DNA from: Sinorhizobium sp. 8-89
GTDB taxonomy: Bacteria; Pseudomonadota; Alphaproteobacteria; Rhizobiales; Rhizobiaceae
Length of the DNA stretch: 64,000 nt
Reading direction: 5' to 3'
Assembly (NCBI RefSeq): GCF_030124325.1
Contig: NZ_JASKLR010000017.1
Location: 46,664 to 110,663, forward strand
The position numbers and the translations under genes were made by a program. The notes beneath the pieces were generated by a model. That model saw nothing but the letters and a program-made list of their open reading frames with translations, searched no databases and was not told the DNA's origin. Shown piece by piece: positions 8,581-17,999 of the stretch (within the stretch, counting starts at the first letter, position 1; each line of letters starts with the position of its first letter).

Positions 8581-10220
8581 GGCTCGGTGTTGGCGGCCTT
8601 GGCCGCGAGATAGGCGAAGGCGAGGATAGGACCCAGCGTCGCCCCGCCGGCCCAGTAGGCCCGTGCCGAGGCCGAGGCCACACAGTTGCCGACACCGTAG
8701 AGACCGGGGATCGGGCTGCCCGTATGGTCGAGGACCTGTCCGTCGGGGTTGGTGACCGGTCCGCCCTTGGTGTCGAGACTGCCGCCGGTCAACAGCGCGG
8801 CGTAGTACGGGCCGCCATCGCTGATGGGATACATCGTCGGGTTCGGCATGGCTGGGCTTTCGGCCGCCGGCCCGTTGAACAGGAGCTCCACCTGCCGCTC
8901 GCCGCGGTTGAAATCGAGATCCTTGCCTTCCAGGGCAAACTTGTTGAAGCGTCGGATTGTCGAGTTCAGCGTCTCTTCGAAGTCATCGGCGATTGTCATG
9001 TTGCCAATGCGGTTGGCATATTTTTTGAAGCGCGCACGGATGTTTTTCGTCAGTTCTGCGAGCGTGTTGCCCTTGATGACGTGACCATCGTCCTTTCCCT
9101 CGGGCACGATGAAGCGGCCGTACTCGTCGCTTGCCGAATATTGCTGGCTGCGCGAATCCCAGATTGCGATCAGCACCAGGTTTGGGTACTCGGATTTCGT
9201 TGGGTTCCAGGTGAAGAAGGCCTGCGCGGCTTCGTTGTAAGCAAGCTTCTCGTTGGTGACGCGGCGACCGTTCCGGTCGACGTAGATCATGGAGTCGCCG
9301 GATGGAGAGAAGGTGCCGATCAACGACGGGTCATCGTTCAGCGCCTTCTCGAGCACGATCGGGCACATCCAGGCGTAGTTCATATTGCGGAGCTCGGCAC
9401 CGGCAGCCGCGCCGATATTGACGAAGTCGCCCTCGTTGGTACGCGCGGCGCAGCCACCGAAAACCGGCACGCTCAGGAAATTCTTGCGCATGCCGACATC
9501 ATGGGTGAAGCCGCCCGAGGCGAAGATCACGGCCTTGCGCGCTTTAAAAGCGACGGTCTCGCCGAGGGCCGTATCGGCCTCGACGCCGATTACCGCGCCG
9601 TTCTCGTCGATATCAGTACGCTGCACGCGATGCCCGGTGCGGATATCGACCCCGTCGGCACGCGCCTTGGCGCTCATGGTACGGATCGCCACCTCGCCGC
9701 CGTCCGACATGGATTCGCGGGCATCCTTGGGCAAGAGCACGCGGCCTTTCGGCGCCTTGTCCTCCGGCAGCTCCGCCCAGTAGTCGGGCACAAAGTCGCA
9801 GTGCCGGTATTCGAGCGCGCCTTTCTCGGCGAGCAGCTCGGTTGCCGGCGAGGCGTTGTCGTAGATGGCAGCGAAGGAATCATATTCCCACCGCGACATG
9901 CCGAACGTCGGGTGATCGGGATCGTAGGCTTCCGGGCGCGCCAGGCGCGCCATGTAGCGGATGCAGTCCTCCTTTTTGTCCTCGATGCCGATCTCCTGCA
10001 TGTGCCTGTTGTTCGGCACCCAGTACCAGAAGGCGGCCTTCCGGGTCGTGCCGCCGAGCTCGTCGGCCTTCTCCAGCAGCACGACCTCGTTTCCCTGCCA
10101 GCGGGCAAACAGCGCGGAAGCAAGACCCGCCGCGCCGCCGCCCACAACCACGATATCGGCCTCCACATCGAAGGCGGACCGCTTGACCGGCAGAGCCGAT
10201 TTCCTGAGAATCGTCGACAT
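8571..10220 (-). CDS. FAD-dependent oxidoreductase (fumarate reductase/KstD-like)
   Basis: A 549-residue flavoprotein of the succinate dehydrogenase/fumarate reductase flavoprotein superfamily. The Rossmann motif VVVGGGAAGLASALFA is at about residue 27, followed by an acidic strand end (LLEKADELGGTT). KAVIFASGGFTHD, and GLYGVGNCVASASARAY near the C-terminus, close the FAD site. The domain order resembles 3-ketosteroid delta-1-dehydrogenases, urocanate reductases and tricarballylate dehydrogenase-type proteins. There is no signal peptide. RBS GGAGGAGGAG precedes the ATG. The last codons and the TGA overlap RIME copy 1. With the SnoaL-like gene it forms a small oxidative unit of unknown substrate, probably under the AraC regulator upstream. 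Confidence 0.8.
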   Translation of the reverse strand: MSTILRKSALPVKRSAFDVEADIVVVGGGAAGLASALFARWQGNEVVLLEKADELGGTTRKAAFWYWVPNNRHMQEIGIEDKKEDCIRYMARLARPEAYDPDHPTFGMSRWEYDSFAAIYDNASPATELLAEKGALEYRHCDFVPDYWAELPEDKAPKGRVLLPKDARESMSDGGEVAIRTMSAKARADGVDIRTGHRVQRTDIDENGAVIGVEADTALGETVAFKARKAVIFASGGFTHDVGMRKNFLSVPVFGGCAARTNEGDFVNIGAAAGAELRNMNYAWMCPIVLEKALNDDPSLIGTFSPSGDSMIYVDRNGRRVTNEKLAYNEAAQAFFTWNPTKSEYPNLVLIAIWDSRSQQYSASDEYGRFIVPEGKDDGHVIKGNTLAELTKNIRARFKKYANRIGNMTIADDFEETLNSTIRRFNKFALEGKDLDFNRGERQVELLFNGPAAESPAMPNPTMYPISDGGPYYAALLTGGSLDTKGGPVTNPDGQVLDHTGSPIPGLYGVGNCVASASARAYWAGGATLGPILAFAYLAAKAANTEPSA

Positions 10221-10391
10221 GGGCTCCTCCTCCTGATGTCAACACCCGGGCACAGTTGATCCCGTTCATGCCGACGCTGCCAATTCGCGGCCCGCACGTC
10301 TTTCAGGTCTTTGCGCTTTACAAATTCCTGTAGGGTGATCGGCGCGGCGCGAGGGACGTCCCGACTTGTGTGCAGATAGGGCCGTAAGAGG

Positions 10392-11255
10392 TCACCCGAG
10401 ACCTTTGGAGCGAACCTGGCCCGGGGTACAACCCAGCTTCCGATTCAAGACCGATGTCATGTGTTGCTGCGATGAGAAACCGCAGCGGAAAGCGACTTCG
10501 GCGATCGAAAGGTCAGTTTGGAAGAGAAGCTTCTGCGCTTGCTCGACCCGCCGTTTCAGGACGAACTGGTACGGCGGCAGCCCCGTACGTGCCTTTATGC
10601 CCTCGAATACCACGCGCAACGGTAGGTCGACGATCCTGCTCAGGCGGGCGCAGCTAATGTCACTCTCAAGTTCAGCATCAATGAAGGCGGTGAGGCGGTC
10701 GAACTCGGCGTCCGAAAGCGCGGCGGCACGCGCGGGCTTGACGGAATGAAGGCCGCGCATCGTCTCGAGATAGACCAGGCCGCCGAGATAGTGGATCTCC
10801 AGCGGATCGAGCGGCCGGTTGAAGCGGAGGCGCTCGCGGGCATAGGTGGCAAGATGACGGATCGATCTCAGCCGAATATTGTTGGTGCTTCCGGCGCTTC
10901 GCGCTCCGTCGAGGCTGCGGTCACTTATGGATGCCTGGAATTCATGGGAGTAGGAGAAGGCGATGAAACCCTGATGGACGCTGCTCGTCGCGACGCGGAC
11001 GTTACCTTTGCGGGGGTGAAAGGCGGCGGTTTCGCCGTGGAATAGCAGCGCTTCCTCACCGTCATCCTCGAACTTGGCTTTCGAAACGATGTCTCCGAGG
11101 AGCAGGCATATGACGTCGGCCTGATTGGCGAACTCAAGCGTATAGGGTTTCGCGCCCGCAATGCAGTAGTCGATGCCGCCGTAGCTGCCGCGTGCCGGAA
11201 ATTGCTCCAACCCACCGTAGCGGAGCTCTCGCGCCCGCCCAATAGTTGCCGTCAT
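10392..11255 (-). CDS. AraC-family transcriptional regulator
   Basis: A 287-residue regulator with an N-terminal cupin-like sensing region (ELRYGGLEQFPARGSYGG) and a C-terminal double HTH (CARLSRIVDLPLRVVFEGI, then IAEVAFRCGFSSQQHMTSVL). I chose ATG 11255 because TGGGAGGA lies eight bases upstream; the frame stays open 43 codons further without a good RBS. It lies just upstream of, and in the same direction as, the FAD and SnoaL-like genes, so it probably controls them. The ligand is not known. Confidence 0.85.
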   Translation of the reverse strand: MTATIGRARELRYGGLEQFPARGSYGGIDYCIAGAKPYTLEFANQADVICLLLGDIVSKAKFEDDGEEALLFHGETAAFHPRKGNVRVATSSVHQGFIAFSYSHEFQASISDRSLDGARSAGSTNNIRLRSIRHLATYARERLRFNRPLDPLEIHYLGGLVYLETMRGLHSVKPARAAALSDAEFDRLTAFIDAELESDISCARLSRIVDLPLRVVFEGIKARTGLPPYQFVLKRRVEQAQKLLFQTDLSIAEVAFRCGFSSQQHMTSVLNRKLGCTPGQVRSKGLG

Positions 11256-11748
11256 TTGGTCATCCTCCCAGGCTGACCGCTTTGCTTTGCCAGCATGACG
11301 GCTTGAATACCGCCAGCCTGGATTGTTCTTGTCATTCTGATACATGAATACACGGTCGCATGCGCGGTGCGGCACCGCGACCATCGTTCATCTCGCGGTC
11401 GAGCCCCGCTTTGAAAGAACAAAATTGTGGGCCGGCGTGCGGCGGACGAGTCGCCTCGCAAAGCGTCTGCGGCGTTACGGTCGTCCTTTCCCTCCCAAGA
11501 TGACGAACCTAAGGCAGTCTAACAGACGCGACTTATCCGTTAATGATTTCCGCGCGAGTCAATATAACAGATTGTTATGACGCGCGCCGAGCGCCACCTC
11601 ATCCAACTTGCGGCCGGATTGGGACCATTCCTTGTTTCATTGAAACAGTGAAATGATCTAACGCTTTGAAATGACGCAATTCTGGACGGAACACCGCTCC
11701 CACGCTTTTCCTGGAACTGCGCCAGGGGCAGAAGCGCGCCGATCCTGT
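11256..11748. other. Intergenic region with two palindromes
   Basis: No convincing gene is visible here. Two short perfect palindromes stand out: ATAACA-gat-TGTTAT at 11564-11578 and TGTTTCA-t-TGAAACA at 11633-11647. The stretch around them is noticeably more AT-rich than its flanks. They lie upstream of the AraC gene and just past the end of the BMP-transporter operon, so they may be operators for the AraC gene or another regulator. Confidence 0.4.
11633..11647. promoter_or_regulatory. Perfect 15-base palindrome TGTTTCA-T-TGAAACA
   Basis: Seven-base arms are separated by one base. It sits in an AT-rich gap. An operator role is inferred from symmetry and position only. Confidence 0.3.
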
Positions 11749-13047
11749 TCAGCGCTGGGGCGCTGAGGGCACGTAGTCGCGTCCTATGTCGATCGAGGCC
11801 GGGCGCCCGCCGAGGAAAAGGTCGCTGATGCGTGGCGCGGTCCTGCTGATGACCTTGCCAGACTTGATAACGAACAGGCGGTTCGCCTTCAATCTCAGCG
11901 CCTCGATGACGTCGGCCGCCTGCAGCATGATGAGATCCGCCTTGCAGCCGACTTCGAGGCCGTAACCTTCGAGCCCCATGGTCTTTGCCGAATTGGCGGT
12001 AATTGCGTCGAAGATCTTGTGCTTGTCGTCGATGCCGGCCATCTGCGCCACATGGATTGCCATGTGGGCCACCTCCAGCATGTCGCCCGAGCCCATCGAG
12101 TACCAGGGGTCCATGACGCAGTCATGCCCGAAGGAGACGTTGAGGCCGGCCGCCATCAGTTCCCGCACCCGTGTCATGCCGCGCCGCTTCGGGTAGGTGT
12201 CGTGACGGCCCTGCAGCATGATGTTGATCAACGGATTGGCGATCACGTTGATTTCCGCCTCGGCCATAAGAGGGATGAGCTTGGAAACATAGTAATCGTC
12301 CATGGAATGCATCGAGGTGAGATGCGAACCGGCGACGCGTCCCTGGAGACCGAAACGCACCGTGTGGGCCGCCAGCGTTTCGATGTGGCGCGACATAGGA
12401 TCGTCGGTCTCGTCACAATGCATGTCGACCGGCAGCCCTCGATCGGCGGCAATGCGGCACAGCGCCTCGACCGAGCGGGCGCCCTCTTCCATCGTCCGTT
12501 CGAAATGCGGAATGCCGCCGACGATGTCGACACCCATGTCGAGTGCGCGCTCAAGCGAAGCTACCCCGTCCGGGGCGCGGTAATAGCCGTCCTGCGGGAA
12601 GGCGACGAGTTGCAGGTCGATATAGGGAGCTACCTTTTCCTTGACCTCCAGCAGCGCTTCGGCCGTCGCGAGGCGGGGATCGGAAGTGTCCACATGGCTG
12701 CGAATGTAGAGAAGGCCCTGGCTGACGGCGAGGTCGCAATAACGCAGCGCCCGCTCGACCAGCGCTTCCTTCGTCAAGAGCGGCCGCAGCTCGCCCCACA
12801 GCGCGATACCCTCCAGCAGCGTGCCGGAGACGTTCATTCGCGGCGTGCCGAGCGACAGCGTCGCATCCATATGAAAATGCGGATCGCAGAACGGCGGGCT
12901 GACCAGGCGACCGCTCGCGTCGATCTCCTCGCCGGCAGTCGCGGCAATCGATTTCTCGATGGCTGCGATCTTGCCGCCGGCAAGGCCGATATCGAAGCCC
13001 TGGCGGCCGTCCGGAAGGTTCGCGTTGCGGATGATCAGGTCGAACAT
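11749..13047 (-). CDS. Cytosine-deaminase-like amidohydrolase
   Basis: A 432-residue amidohydrolase close in layout to E. coli CodA. Metal-site motifs are present: DPHFHMDAT near residue 57, LPVDMHCDETDD near 205, GSHLTSMHS near 238 and FGHDCVMDPWY near 305. The substrate-contacting Gln of CodA is kept (LVAFPQDG), as is NPLINIMLQGRHDTYPKRRG. The Asp after the catalytic Asp in CodA (D314) is Cys here, which may shift substrate choice. It is the last gene of the BMP-transporter operon, so it probably deaminates the imported compound: cytosine, isoguanine, a pterin or creatinine-like ring. The start has RBS GGAGAA. Family assignment is sure, substrate is not. Confidence 0.85.
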   Translation of the reverse strand: MFDLIIRNANLPDGRQGFDIGLAGGKIAAIEKSIAATAGEEIDASGRLVSPPFCDPHFHMDATLSLGTPRMNVSGTLLEGIALWGELRPLLTKEALVERALRYCDLAVSQGLLYIRSHVDTSDPRLATAEALLEVKEKVAPYIDLQLVAFPQDGYYRAPDGVASLERALDMGVDIVGGIPHFERTMEEGARSVEALCRIAADRGLPVDMHCDETDDPMSRHIETLAAHTVRFGLQGRVAGSHLTSMHSMDDYYVSKLIPLMAEAEINVIANPLINIMLQGRHDTYPKRRGMTRVRELMAAGLNVSFGHDCVMDPWYSMGSGDMLEVAHMAIHVAQMAGIDDKHKIFDAITANSAKTMGLEGYGLEVGCKADLIMLQAADVIEALRLKANRLFVIKSGKVISRTAPRISDLFLGGRPASIDIGRDYVPSAPQR

Positions 13048-13069
13048 GGTCAGTTCTCCGGGTGTTCGC

Positions 13070-14014
13070 TCAGCGCTCGCCGCGCCGGTAAGGTTGCATC
13101 AGAGCCTGGGGGACGCGGGCGCGCCGGGCCATCAGCACCAGCGCCGCGATCGACAGCAGATAGGGGATCATCAAGAAGATCTGATAGGGGACGCCGCCGC
13201 CCAGCACCGCCTGCAGGCGGAGCTGAAAGCTGTCGAACAGCGCAAACAGCAAAGCGCCGATGAGCGCACGGCCCGGACGCCAGGAGGCGAAAACGACGAG
13301 CGCGATGCAGATCCAGCCGCGTCCCTGCACCATGGTCGGGAAGAAGCTGTTGAAGGCCGAGAGCGTCAGGAAGGCTCCACCGACGCCCATCAGCGCGCTG
13401 CCGAAGATGACGGCGCCGTAGCGCATCACCATCGGGTTGATACCCTGCGCCTCGGCGGCGTGCGGATTTTCCCCGGTCATACGGATGGCAAGCCCGAGCG
13501 GCGTGCGGAAGAGCACGTAGCCGAGTACTAGCGCCAACGCGATCGCCCCGTAGGTCGGCAGCGTCTGTGTGAAGAGCGCGGGACCAATGAAAGGGAGGGA
13601 TGAGAGCGCCGGCAGGTCTATCGGCTGGAACGGCTCGATTGTCGGCGGTGTGCCTGCCACCGGCACCAGCAGCCGGAAGACGTAGTAGCTGAAGCTCGAG
13701 GCGAAAAGCGTCACGCCGAGACCTGATACATGCTGGGACAGGCCGAGCGTCACCGTCAGCGCCGCGTGCAGCAGGCCGAAGACCCCGCCGGCGAGGGCCG
13801 CGACCAACAGGCCGGTCCAGAGATTGGCGCCGTTATACACGGCCAGCCAGCCAATCATCGCGCCGAACGTCATGATGCCCTCTATGCCGAGGTTCAGGAC
13901 GCCGGAGCGCTCGCACAGGAGCGCCCCGAGCGTGCCGAGGATCAGCGGCGTCGCAATGCGCAGGACAGCCGCCCAGAGGCCCGCCGAAGCGAAAATGTCG
14001 ATCACGGCGTTCAT
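13070..14014 (-). CDS. BMP-type ABC importer permease 2
   Basis: A 314-residue membrane protein of the branched/ribose-type permease family, the smaller of two permeases that accompany BMP-type binding proteins (NupQ-like). The typical LCERSGVLNLGIEGIMTFGAM lies near residues 33-53, with about eight to nine hydrophobic segments. Its ATG overlaps the stop of the other permease gene by four bases. It forms the transmembrane pore with its partner, probably for a nucleoside or nucleobase. Confidence 0.88.
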   Translation of the reverse strand: MNAVIDIFASAGLWAAVLRIATPLILGTLGALLCERSGVLNLGIEGIMTFGAMIGWLAVYNGANLWTGLLVAALAGGVFGLLHAALTVTLGLSQHVSGLGVTLFASSFSYYVFRLLVPVAGTPPTIEPFQPIDLPALSSLPFIGPALFTQTLPTYGAIALALVLGYVLFRTPLGLAIRMTGENPHAAEAQGINPMVMRYGAVIFGSALMGVGGAFLTLSAFNSFFPTMVQGRGWICIALVVFASWRPGRALIGALLFALFDSFQLRLQAVLGGGVPYQIFLMIPYLLSIAALVLMARRARVPQALMQPYRRGER

Positions 14015-15060
14015 CGGCGAATCCTGTACTGGGTGAAGAAGACGCCGACCAGCATACTGATCAGCGACAGGGACACCGTCACATCGGCAATATATGTGGG
14101 AATGCCCATGCTGCGGCTCATCCCGTCGGCGCCGACGAACATGACGGCCGTGAACAGGGCGGCCAGCACGACGCCCAAAGGATTGAGATTGGCGAGCATG
14201 GCCACGACAATGCCGGAATAGCCGTAACCCGGCGACAGGTCAGTCGTGACGTAGCCCTGCACGCCCATGACTTCGATGGCCCCTGCGAGGCCGGCGAGTC
14301 CGCCTGAGATGCAAGCCACCTTCACCAGCGTGCGGCCGAGCGGCACGCCGGCGAATACGGCCCCGGCGGGATTGAGGCCGGCCGCGCGCGACTGCATGCC
14401 GAATACCGTGCGCGACTGCACCAGATGGACGGCGACGGCAAGGACGAACCCGATCCCCAAGCCGATATGGAGGCGGGATCGGGCGAGAAGCTTCGGCAGG
14501 ACCGCGTCGTCGGCGACCGGTTGGGATTGTGGCCAGCCGAAGGCCATAGGGTCCTTCAGGACGCCATCGATCAGCATGGAGACAAAGAGCAGGGCGACGA
14601 AATTGAGGAGAAGCGTGGTCACGACCTCGTCGACGGAAAAGGACAGCCTCAGCCACAGCGGCACGAGCAGCAGAACAATGCCGGCCGCCGCACCGACCGC
14701 GAGAAGCAAAGGGATCTGCACGGCCGAGGGCAGGCCGGCGAGGAGCTGCGAGCTTGCAGCGGCAACCGAGATCGCGCCGAGATAAAACTGGCCCTCGCCG
14801 CCGATATTCCAGAGTCGCGCCCGGAACGCGACGGCCGCGGCGAGGCCCGTCAAAATGAGCGGGCTTGCGCGAGTCAGGGTCTCTGTCGCTGAAAGCCGCG
14901 AACCGAAGGCGCCGACGAGAATGCGCCAATAGGCCTCCATGACGGGCGCACCGGCAATGGCGATGAGTATTCCCGCCAGCGCGAGCGCGCAGAGGACGGC
15001 AAGCACAGGCGTTGCGATCACCAGTGCGACCGAACGATGTTCGCGTCGTTCAAAGCGCAT
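14011..15060 (-). CDS. BMP-type ABC importer permease 1
   Basis: A 349-residue permease (NupP-like) with an N-terminal membrane anchor (LVIATPVLAVLCALALAGILI) and about eight further segments. ETLTRASPLILTGLAAAVAFRA and WNIGGEGQFYLGA are characteristic of this family. The start overlaps the end of the ATPase gene by 11 bases. It is paired with the downstream permease, and both are expected to bind the two-domain ATPase. Confidence 0.88.
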   Translation of the reverse strand: MRFERREHRSVALVIATPVLAVLCALALAGILIAIAGAPVMEAYWRILVGAFGSRLSATETLTRASPLILTGLAAAVAFRARLWNIGGEGQFYLGAISVAAASSQLLAGLPSAVQIPLLLAVGAAAGIVLLLVPLWLRLSFSVDEVVTTLLLNFVALLFVSMLIDGVLKDPMAFGWPQSQPVADDAVLPKLLARSRLHIGLGIGFVLAVAVHLVQSRTVFGMQSRAAGLNPAGAVFAGVPLGRTLVKVACISGGLAGLAGAIEVMGVQGYVTTDLSPGYGYSGIVVAMLANLNPLGVVLAALFTAVMFVGADGMSRSMGIPTYIADVTVSLSLISMLVGVFFTQYRIRR

Positions 15061-16576
15061 CGGAAATCTCGTGCTCCTCGTTCCATTCGCCGGCCATCAT
15101 CAGGCCGAGTTTCGTGGCATCGGCCTCTTGCGCTGAAACAGGCGGCGAAAGCCGTCCGTTGACGATGGCCTGAATGCGGTCGGCAAGTGCCATGACTTCG
15201 TCCAGGTCTTCCGAGATCAACAGCACTGCCGTCCCTTCGCGCCTTGCTTGAAGCAGGCGTTCGTGCACGGCGGCGACTGCACCCTCGTCAAGCCCGCGTG
15301 CCGGCTGCGCCGCAATCAGGATGCGCGGTCGCTCGATCAGATTGCGCCCGAGGATGAGTTTCTGCATGTTGCCGCCCGAAAGCAGGCGGGTCCGCGTCGT
15401 CGGCTTGCCTCCGCGCACGTCGAAGGCATCGATGATCATGCGGGCGAATGCCTGGCCTGCCGATCGGTCGACGAGCCCGTGGCGCGAGAATCGTGGCAGG
15501 CGTTCGAGAATCGCGTTCTCCCATATGGCCATCTCGCCGATCGCGCCTTCGTTGTTGCGGTCTTCCGGGACGCGGCCGATTCCCGCCAGCACAGCACCCT
15601 CCACCGACAGGTCGCCGATCGGCTCACCGAACAGCACGACGACGCCCTTGTCACGGCTGACCGTGCCGGACAGCAGATGCGCCAGTGTCGTCTGGCCATT
15701 GCCGGAAACGCCGATGATGCCAAGAACCTCGCCGGCGCGCAGGGTGAAATCGATTGATTTCAATCGCTCCACCCCGTCGATAATAACGCTGACGCCGGCA
15801 ACCTCCAGCACCACTTCGCGGGGCGTCGACGGCTCGCGCACTGGACGGGCAACCTTGCGGCCGACCATCAGTTCGGCAAGCTCCGCCTTGTTCGTCTTGC
15901 TCGCCAGACGCTCCGCCACCTTGCGGCCGCCGCGCAGCACGACGATCCTGTCGGCCGCGGCCATGACCTCGTCCAGTTTGTGCGAAATGAAGATCAGCGA
16001 AAGCCCCTCGCGCGCCATGTATTTCAGCGTCGAGAATAGCCGCTCGGACTCCAGATTGGTCAGCACCGCAGTCGGCTCGTCAAGGACCAGGATACGCGCA
16101 TCGTTGTAGAGCGCCTTCAGAATCTCGACGCGCTGCTGTTCGCCGACCGAGAGGTCACCGAGGCGCGCGTGCGGGTCCACCGTCAGGCCGAACCGCGAGC
16201 AAATGCCCTGAAGCTTTTGCCGCGCCGCATCCGTGCCGGATCGAAGCCGCCAAAGGCTCTCAGTGCCGGCCATCACGTTTTCCAGCACCGTCAGGTTGGG
16301 AGCGAGCGAGAAATGCTGGTGCACCATGCCGATGCCGGCGCGGATCGCCGCGCGTGGCTTGCCCGGTGGCAATTCCCGCCCCTCGATCAGCACCTTGCCG
16401 CTGTCCGGCACATAGTGGCCGAACAGGATGTTCATCAGCGTGGTCTTCCCAGCGCCGTTTTCGCCGAGAAGGGCAACGATCTCGCCCTTTCCAAGGCTCA
16501 GCGAGATGTCGTCATTGGCCAGATTATTGCCGAAGAGCTTGCTGATGCCGCAAATGTCGAGAGCGGCGTTGATCAT
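15050..16576 (-). CDS. BMP-type ABC importer ATPase (two NBDs)
   Basis: A 508-residue double ATPase. NBD1 has Walker A GENGAGKTTL near residue 40, the signature LSVGEQQRVEILKAL and Walker B ILVLDEPTAVL. NBD2 starts near residue 250 with a degenerate Walker A (GVSGNGQTTLAHLL, no GKT/S), the signature LLSGGNMQKLILGRNL and ILIAAQPARGLD in the Walker B region, where the usual D-E-P is changed. Such asymmetry is normal for RbsA/NupO-type proteins. The ATG at 16576 overlaps the amidase stop as ATGA; an upstream 12-codon extension is unlikely. Confidence 0.9.
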   Translation of the reverse strand: MINAALDICGISKLFGNNLANDDISLSLGKGEIVALLGENGAGKTTLMNILFGHYVPDSGKVLIEGRELPPGKPRAAIRAGIGMVHQHFSLAPNLTVLENVMAGTESLWRLRSGTDAARQKLQGICSRFGLTVDPHARLGDLSVGEQQRVEILKALYNDARILVLDEPTAVLTNLESERLFSTLKYMAREGLSLIFISHKLDEVMAAADRIVVLRGGRKVAERLASKTNKAELAELMVGRKVARPVREPSTPREVVLEVAGVSVIIDGVERLKSIDFTLRAGEVLGIIGVSGNGQTTLAHLLSGTVSRDKGVVVLFGEPIGDLSVEGAVLAGIGRVPEDRNNEGAIGEMAIWENAILERLPRFSRHGLVDRSAGQAFARMIIDAFDVRGGKPTTRTRLLSGGNMQKLILGRNLIERPRILIAAQPARGLDEGAVAAVHERLLQARREGTAVLLISEDLDEVMALADRIQAIVNGRLSPPVSAQEADATKLGLMMAGEWNEEHEISDAL

Positions 16577-17994
16577 GGCGCAAATCCCGCGACTGCAAAG
16601 CGATGCTGCCAACGCCCTTGCCGTTCGAGGCGTGCCGCAAGGTGGAAGAGGAGGCGATCGCGCCCCATTGGAGCCAATATCTGCACCGGCAGCGGCAAGC
16701 CATCTCCATCCGCGCCGAAAGGAAGCGTAAGCGCTGGAAAACCCGTGACATTGGCAAGCGCCGCGAGGGGCGCGAACGCCGTCATGCGATGGATCTGCAG
16801 ATCGATGTCGTCGTGGTCGAAGGGGAAGGCACCGATCGGCAGGGGCGCCGATGCGAGCATCGGCGTCAGGATGCAGTCCACCCGGTCGAAAAGCGACCAG
16901 ATCGCGCGGCTCGCATGGACCGCGGCGTCAAGCGTGGCCCAGAGCGCGGTCGCCTCGAGCCGTGATCCATGGCTGATGAACGCCTGCGTCAGCCGTTCCG
17001 CACGTGAGGCATCAAGTCCGGTGGACCTGACGAAATTGCCAAGATTGACGGCGATGATGTCGCGCAGCGCCCGGCCGCTTGCGGCGACGCCTGCGGCGAA
17101 GGCTTCCCAATGCATGGCAACGATGCTGTGGCCTTCCGCCTCAAGGACGTGGGCCGCCGCTTCGACGGCCTCGCTGCGTGCCGGTTCGGTCGGGTAGTCG
17201 TCGCCGGTCTCGACCAGTAGGCCGATGCGCAATGGACCGGACGGGGCAGGTGCGAGGGACGGATCGGCAAACGGTCCCCTGGCGTTTCCGGCAGCTGCGT
17301 CGAAAATCGCTGCAAGGTCGCGGACGGAGCGGCACAGCGCCAGCTCGCTGGCGATGCCGCCGAGATGATTGCCAAAGGACGGTCCTGCCGGCATGACGCC
17401 TCGGGTCGCCTTCAGACCGAAGAGGCCGCAACAGGCCGCGGGCACCCGGATCGATCCGCCGGCATCGGTCGCATGGGCGATCGCTACGATGCCCGCCGCG
17501 ACGGCCGCCGCCGCCCCGCCGGAGGAGCCGCCAGGCGTCCGACCAGGATCGAGGGGGTTGCGGCAGACTGGCCCTGTCGCCGGCTCGCTCGCAAGCGACA
17601 AGCCCATTTCCGGCACCGTGGTCAGTCCGAAGAAACAAAGGCCGGCCGCGCGAAGCCGGGCCGCCAGATCGCTGTCGTCCGCCATGTCAGTGCCGCGGTC
17701 GACCAGGTTCGAACCGGCCGCCACCGGAAGATCGGTGAAGGGGCCGCCCAGATCCTTGGCAAGACTCGGGACGCCGAGAAGCGGTGCGGGCTGCCCGCCG
17801 TTCGGCACCCGCCTCAGGCGGGTGTCGGCATTTTTCGCCGCGGCTCTTCCGAGCGTCGCGTCGAGGTGGACGATCGCGCCTATTTCAGCCCATCGGCTGG
17901 CGGCAGCCAAGGACGCTTCCATGGCTTCGGAAGCGGTGAGGCGACCCATCCGAATCACCTCTGCCAGAGACGTTGCATCGCCGGCCATCGACAA
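16573..17994 (-). CDS. Amidase (amidase signature family)
   Basis: A 473-residue amidase-signature hydrolase. The Ser-Ser-Lys triad is visible: Lys in GVPSLAKDLGG near residue 80, the first Ser in PGGSSGGAAAAV near 156 and the nucleophile in DAGGSIRVPAACCGL near 180. There is no signal peptide, so it should act in the cytoplasm. It lies between the binding protein and the ATPase gene of the BMP importer and overlaps the latter's start. It probably hydrolyses an amide or ring-opened amide of the imported compound. It resembles rhizobial GatA-like amidases but no tRNA-amidotransferase partner is present. Confidence 0.85.
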   Translation of the reverse strand: MSMAGDATSLAEVIRMGRLTASEAMEASLAAASRWAEIGAIVHLDATLGRAAAKNADTRLRRVPNGGQPAPLLGVPSLAKDLGGPFTDLPVAAGSNLVDRGTDMADDSDLAARLRAAGLCFFGLTTVPEMGLSLASEPATGPVCRNPLDPGRTPGGSSGGAAAAVAAGIVAIAHATDAGGSIRVPAACCGLFGLKATRGVMPAGPSFGNHLGGIASELALCRSVRDLAAIFDAAAGNARGPFADPSLAPAPSGPLRIGLLVETGDDYPTEPARSEAVEAAAHVLEAEGHSIVAMHWEAFAAGVAASGRALRDIIAVNLGNFVRSTGLDASRAERLTQAFISHGSRLEATALWATLDAAVHASRAIWSLFDRVDCILTPMLASAPLPIGAFPFDHDDIDLQIHRMTAFAPLAALANVTGFPALTLPFGADGDGLPLPVQILAPMGRDRLLFHLAARLERQGRWQHRFAVAGFAP

Positions 17995-17999
17995 GCCGG

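Noticed and set aside
8523..10259. Long plus-strand frame of 578 codons
   Set aside because: It is antisense to the well-supported FAD oxidoreductase gene, has no family motif, and its length comes from high GC content and codon bias on the other strand.
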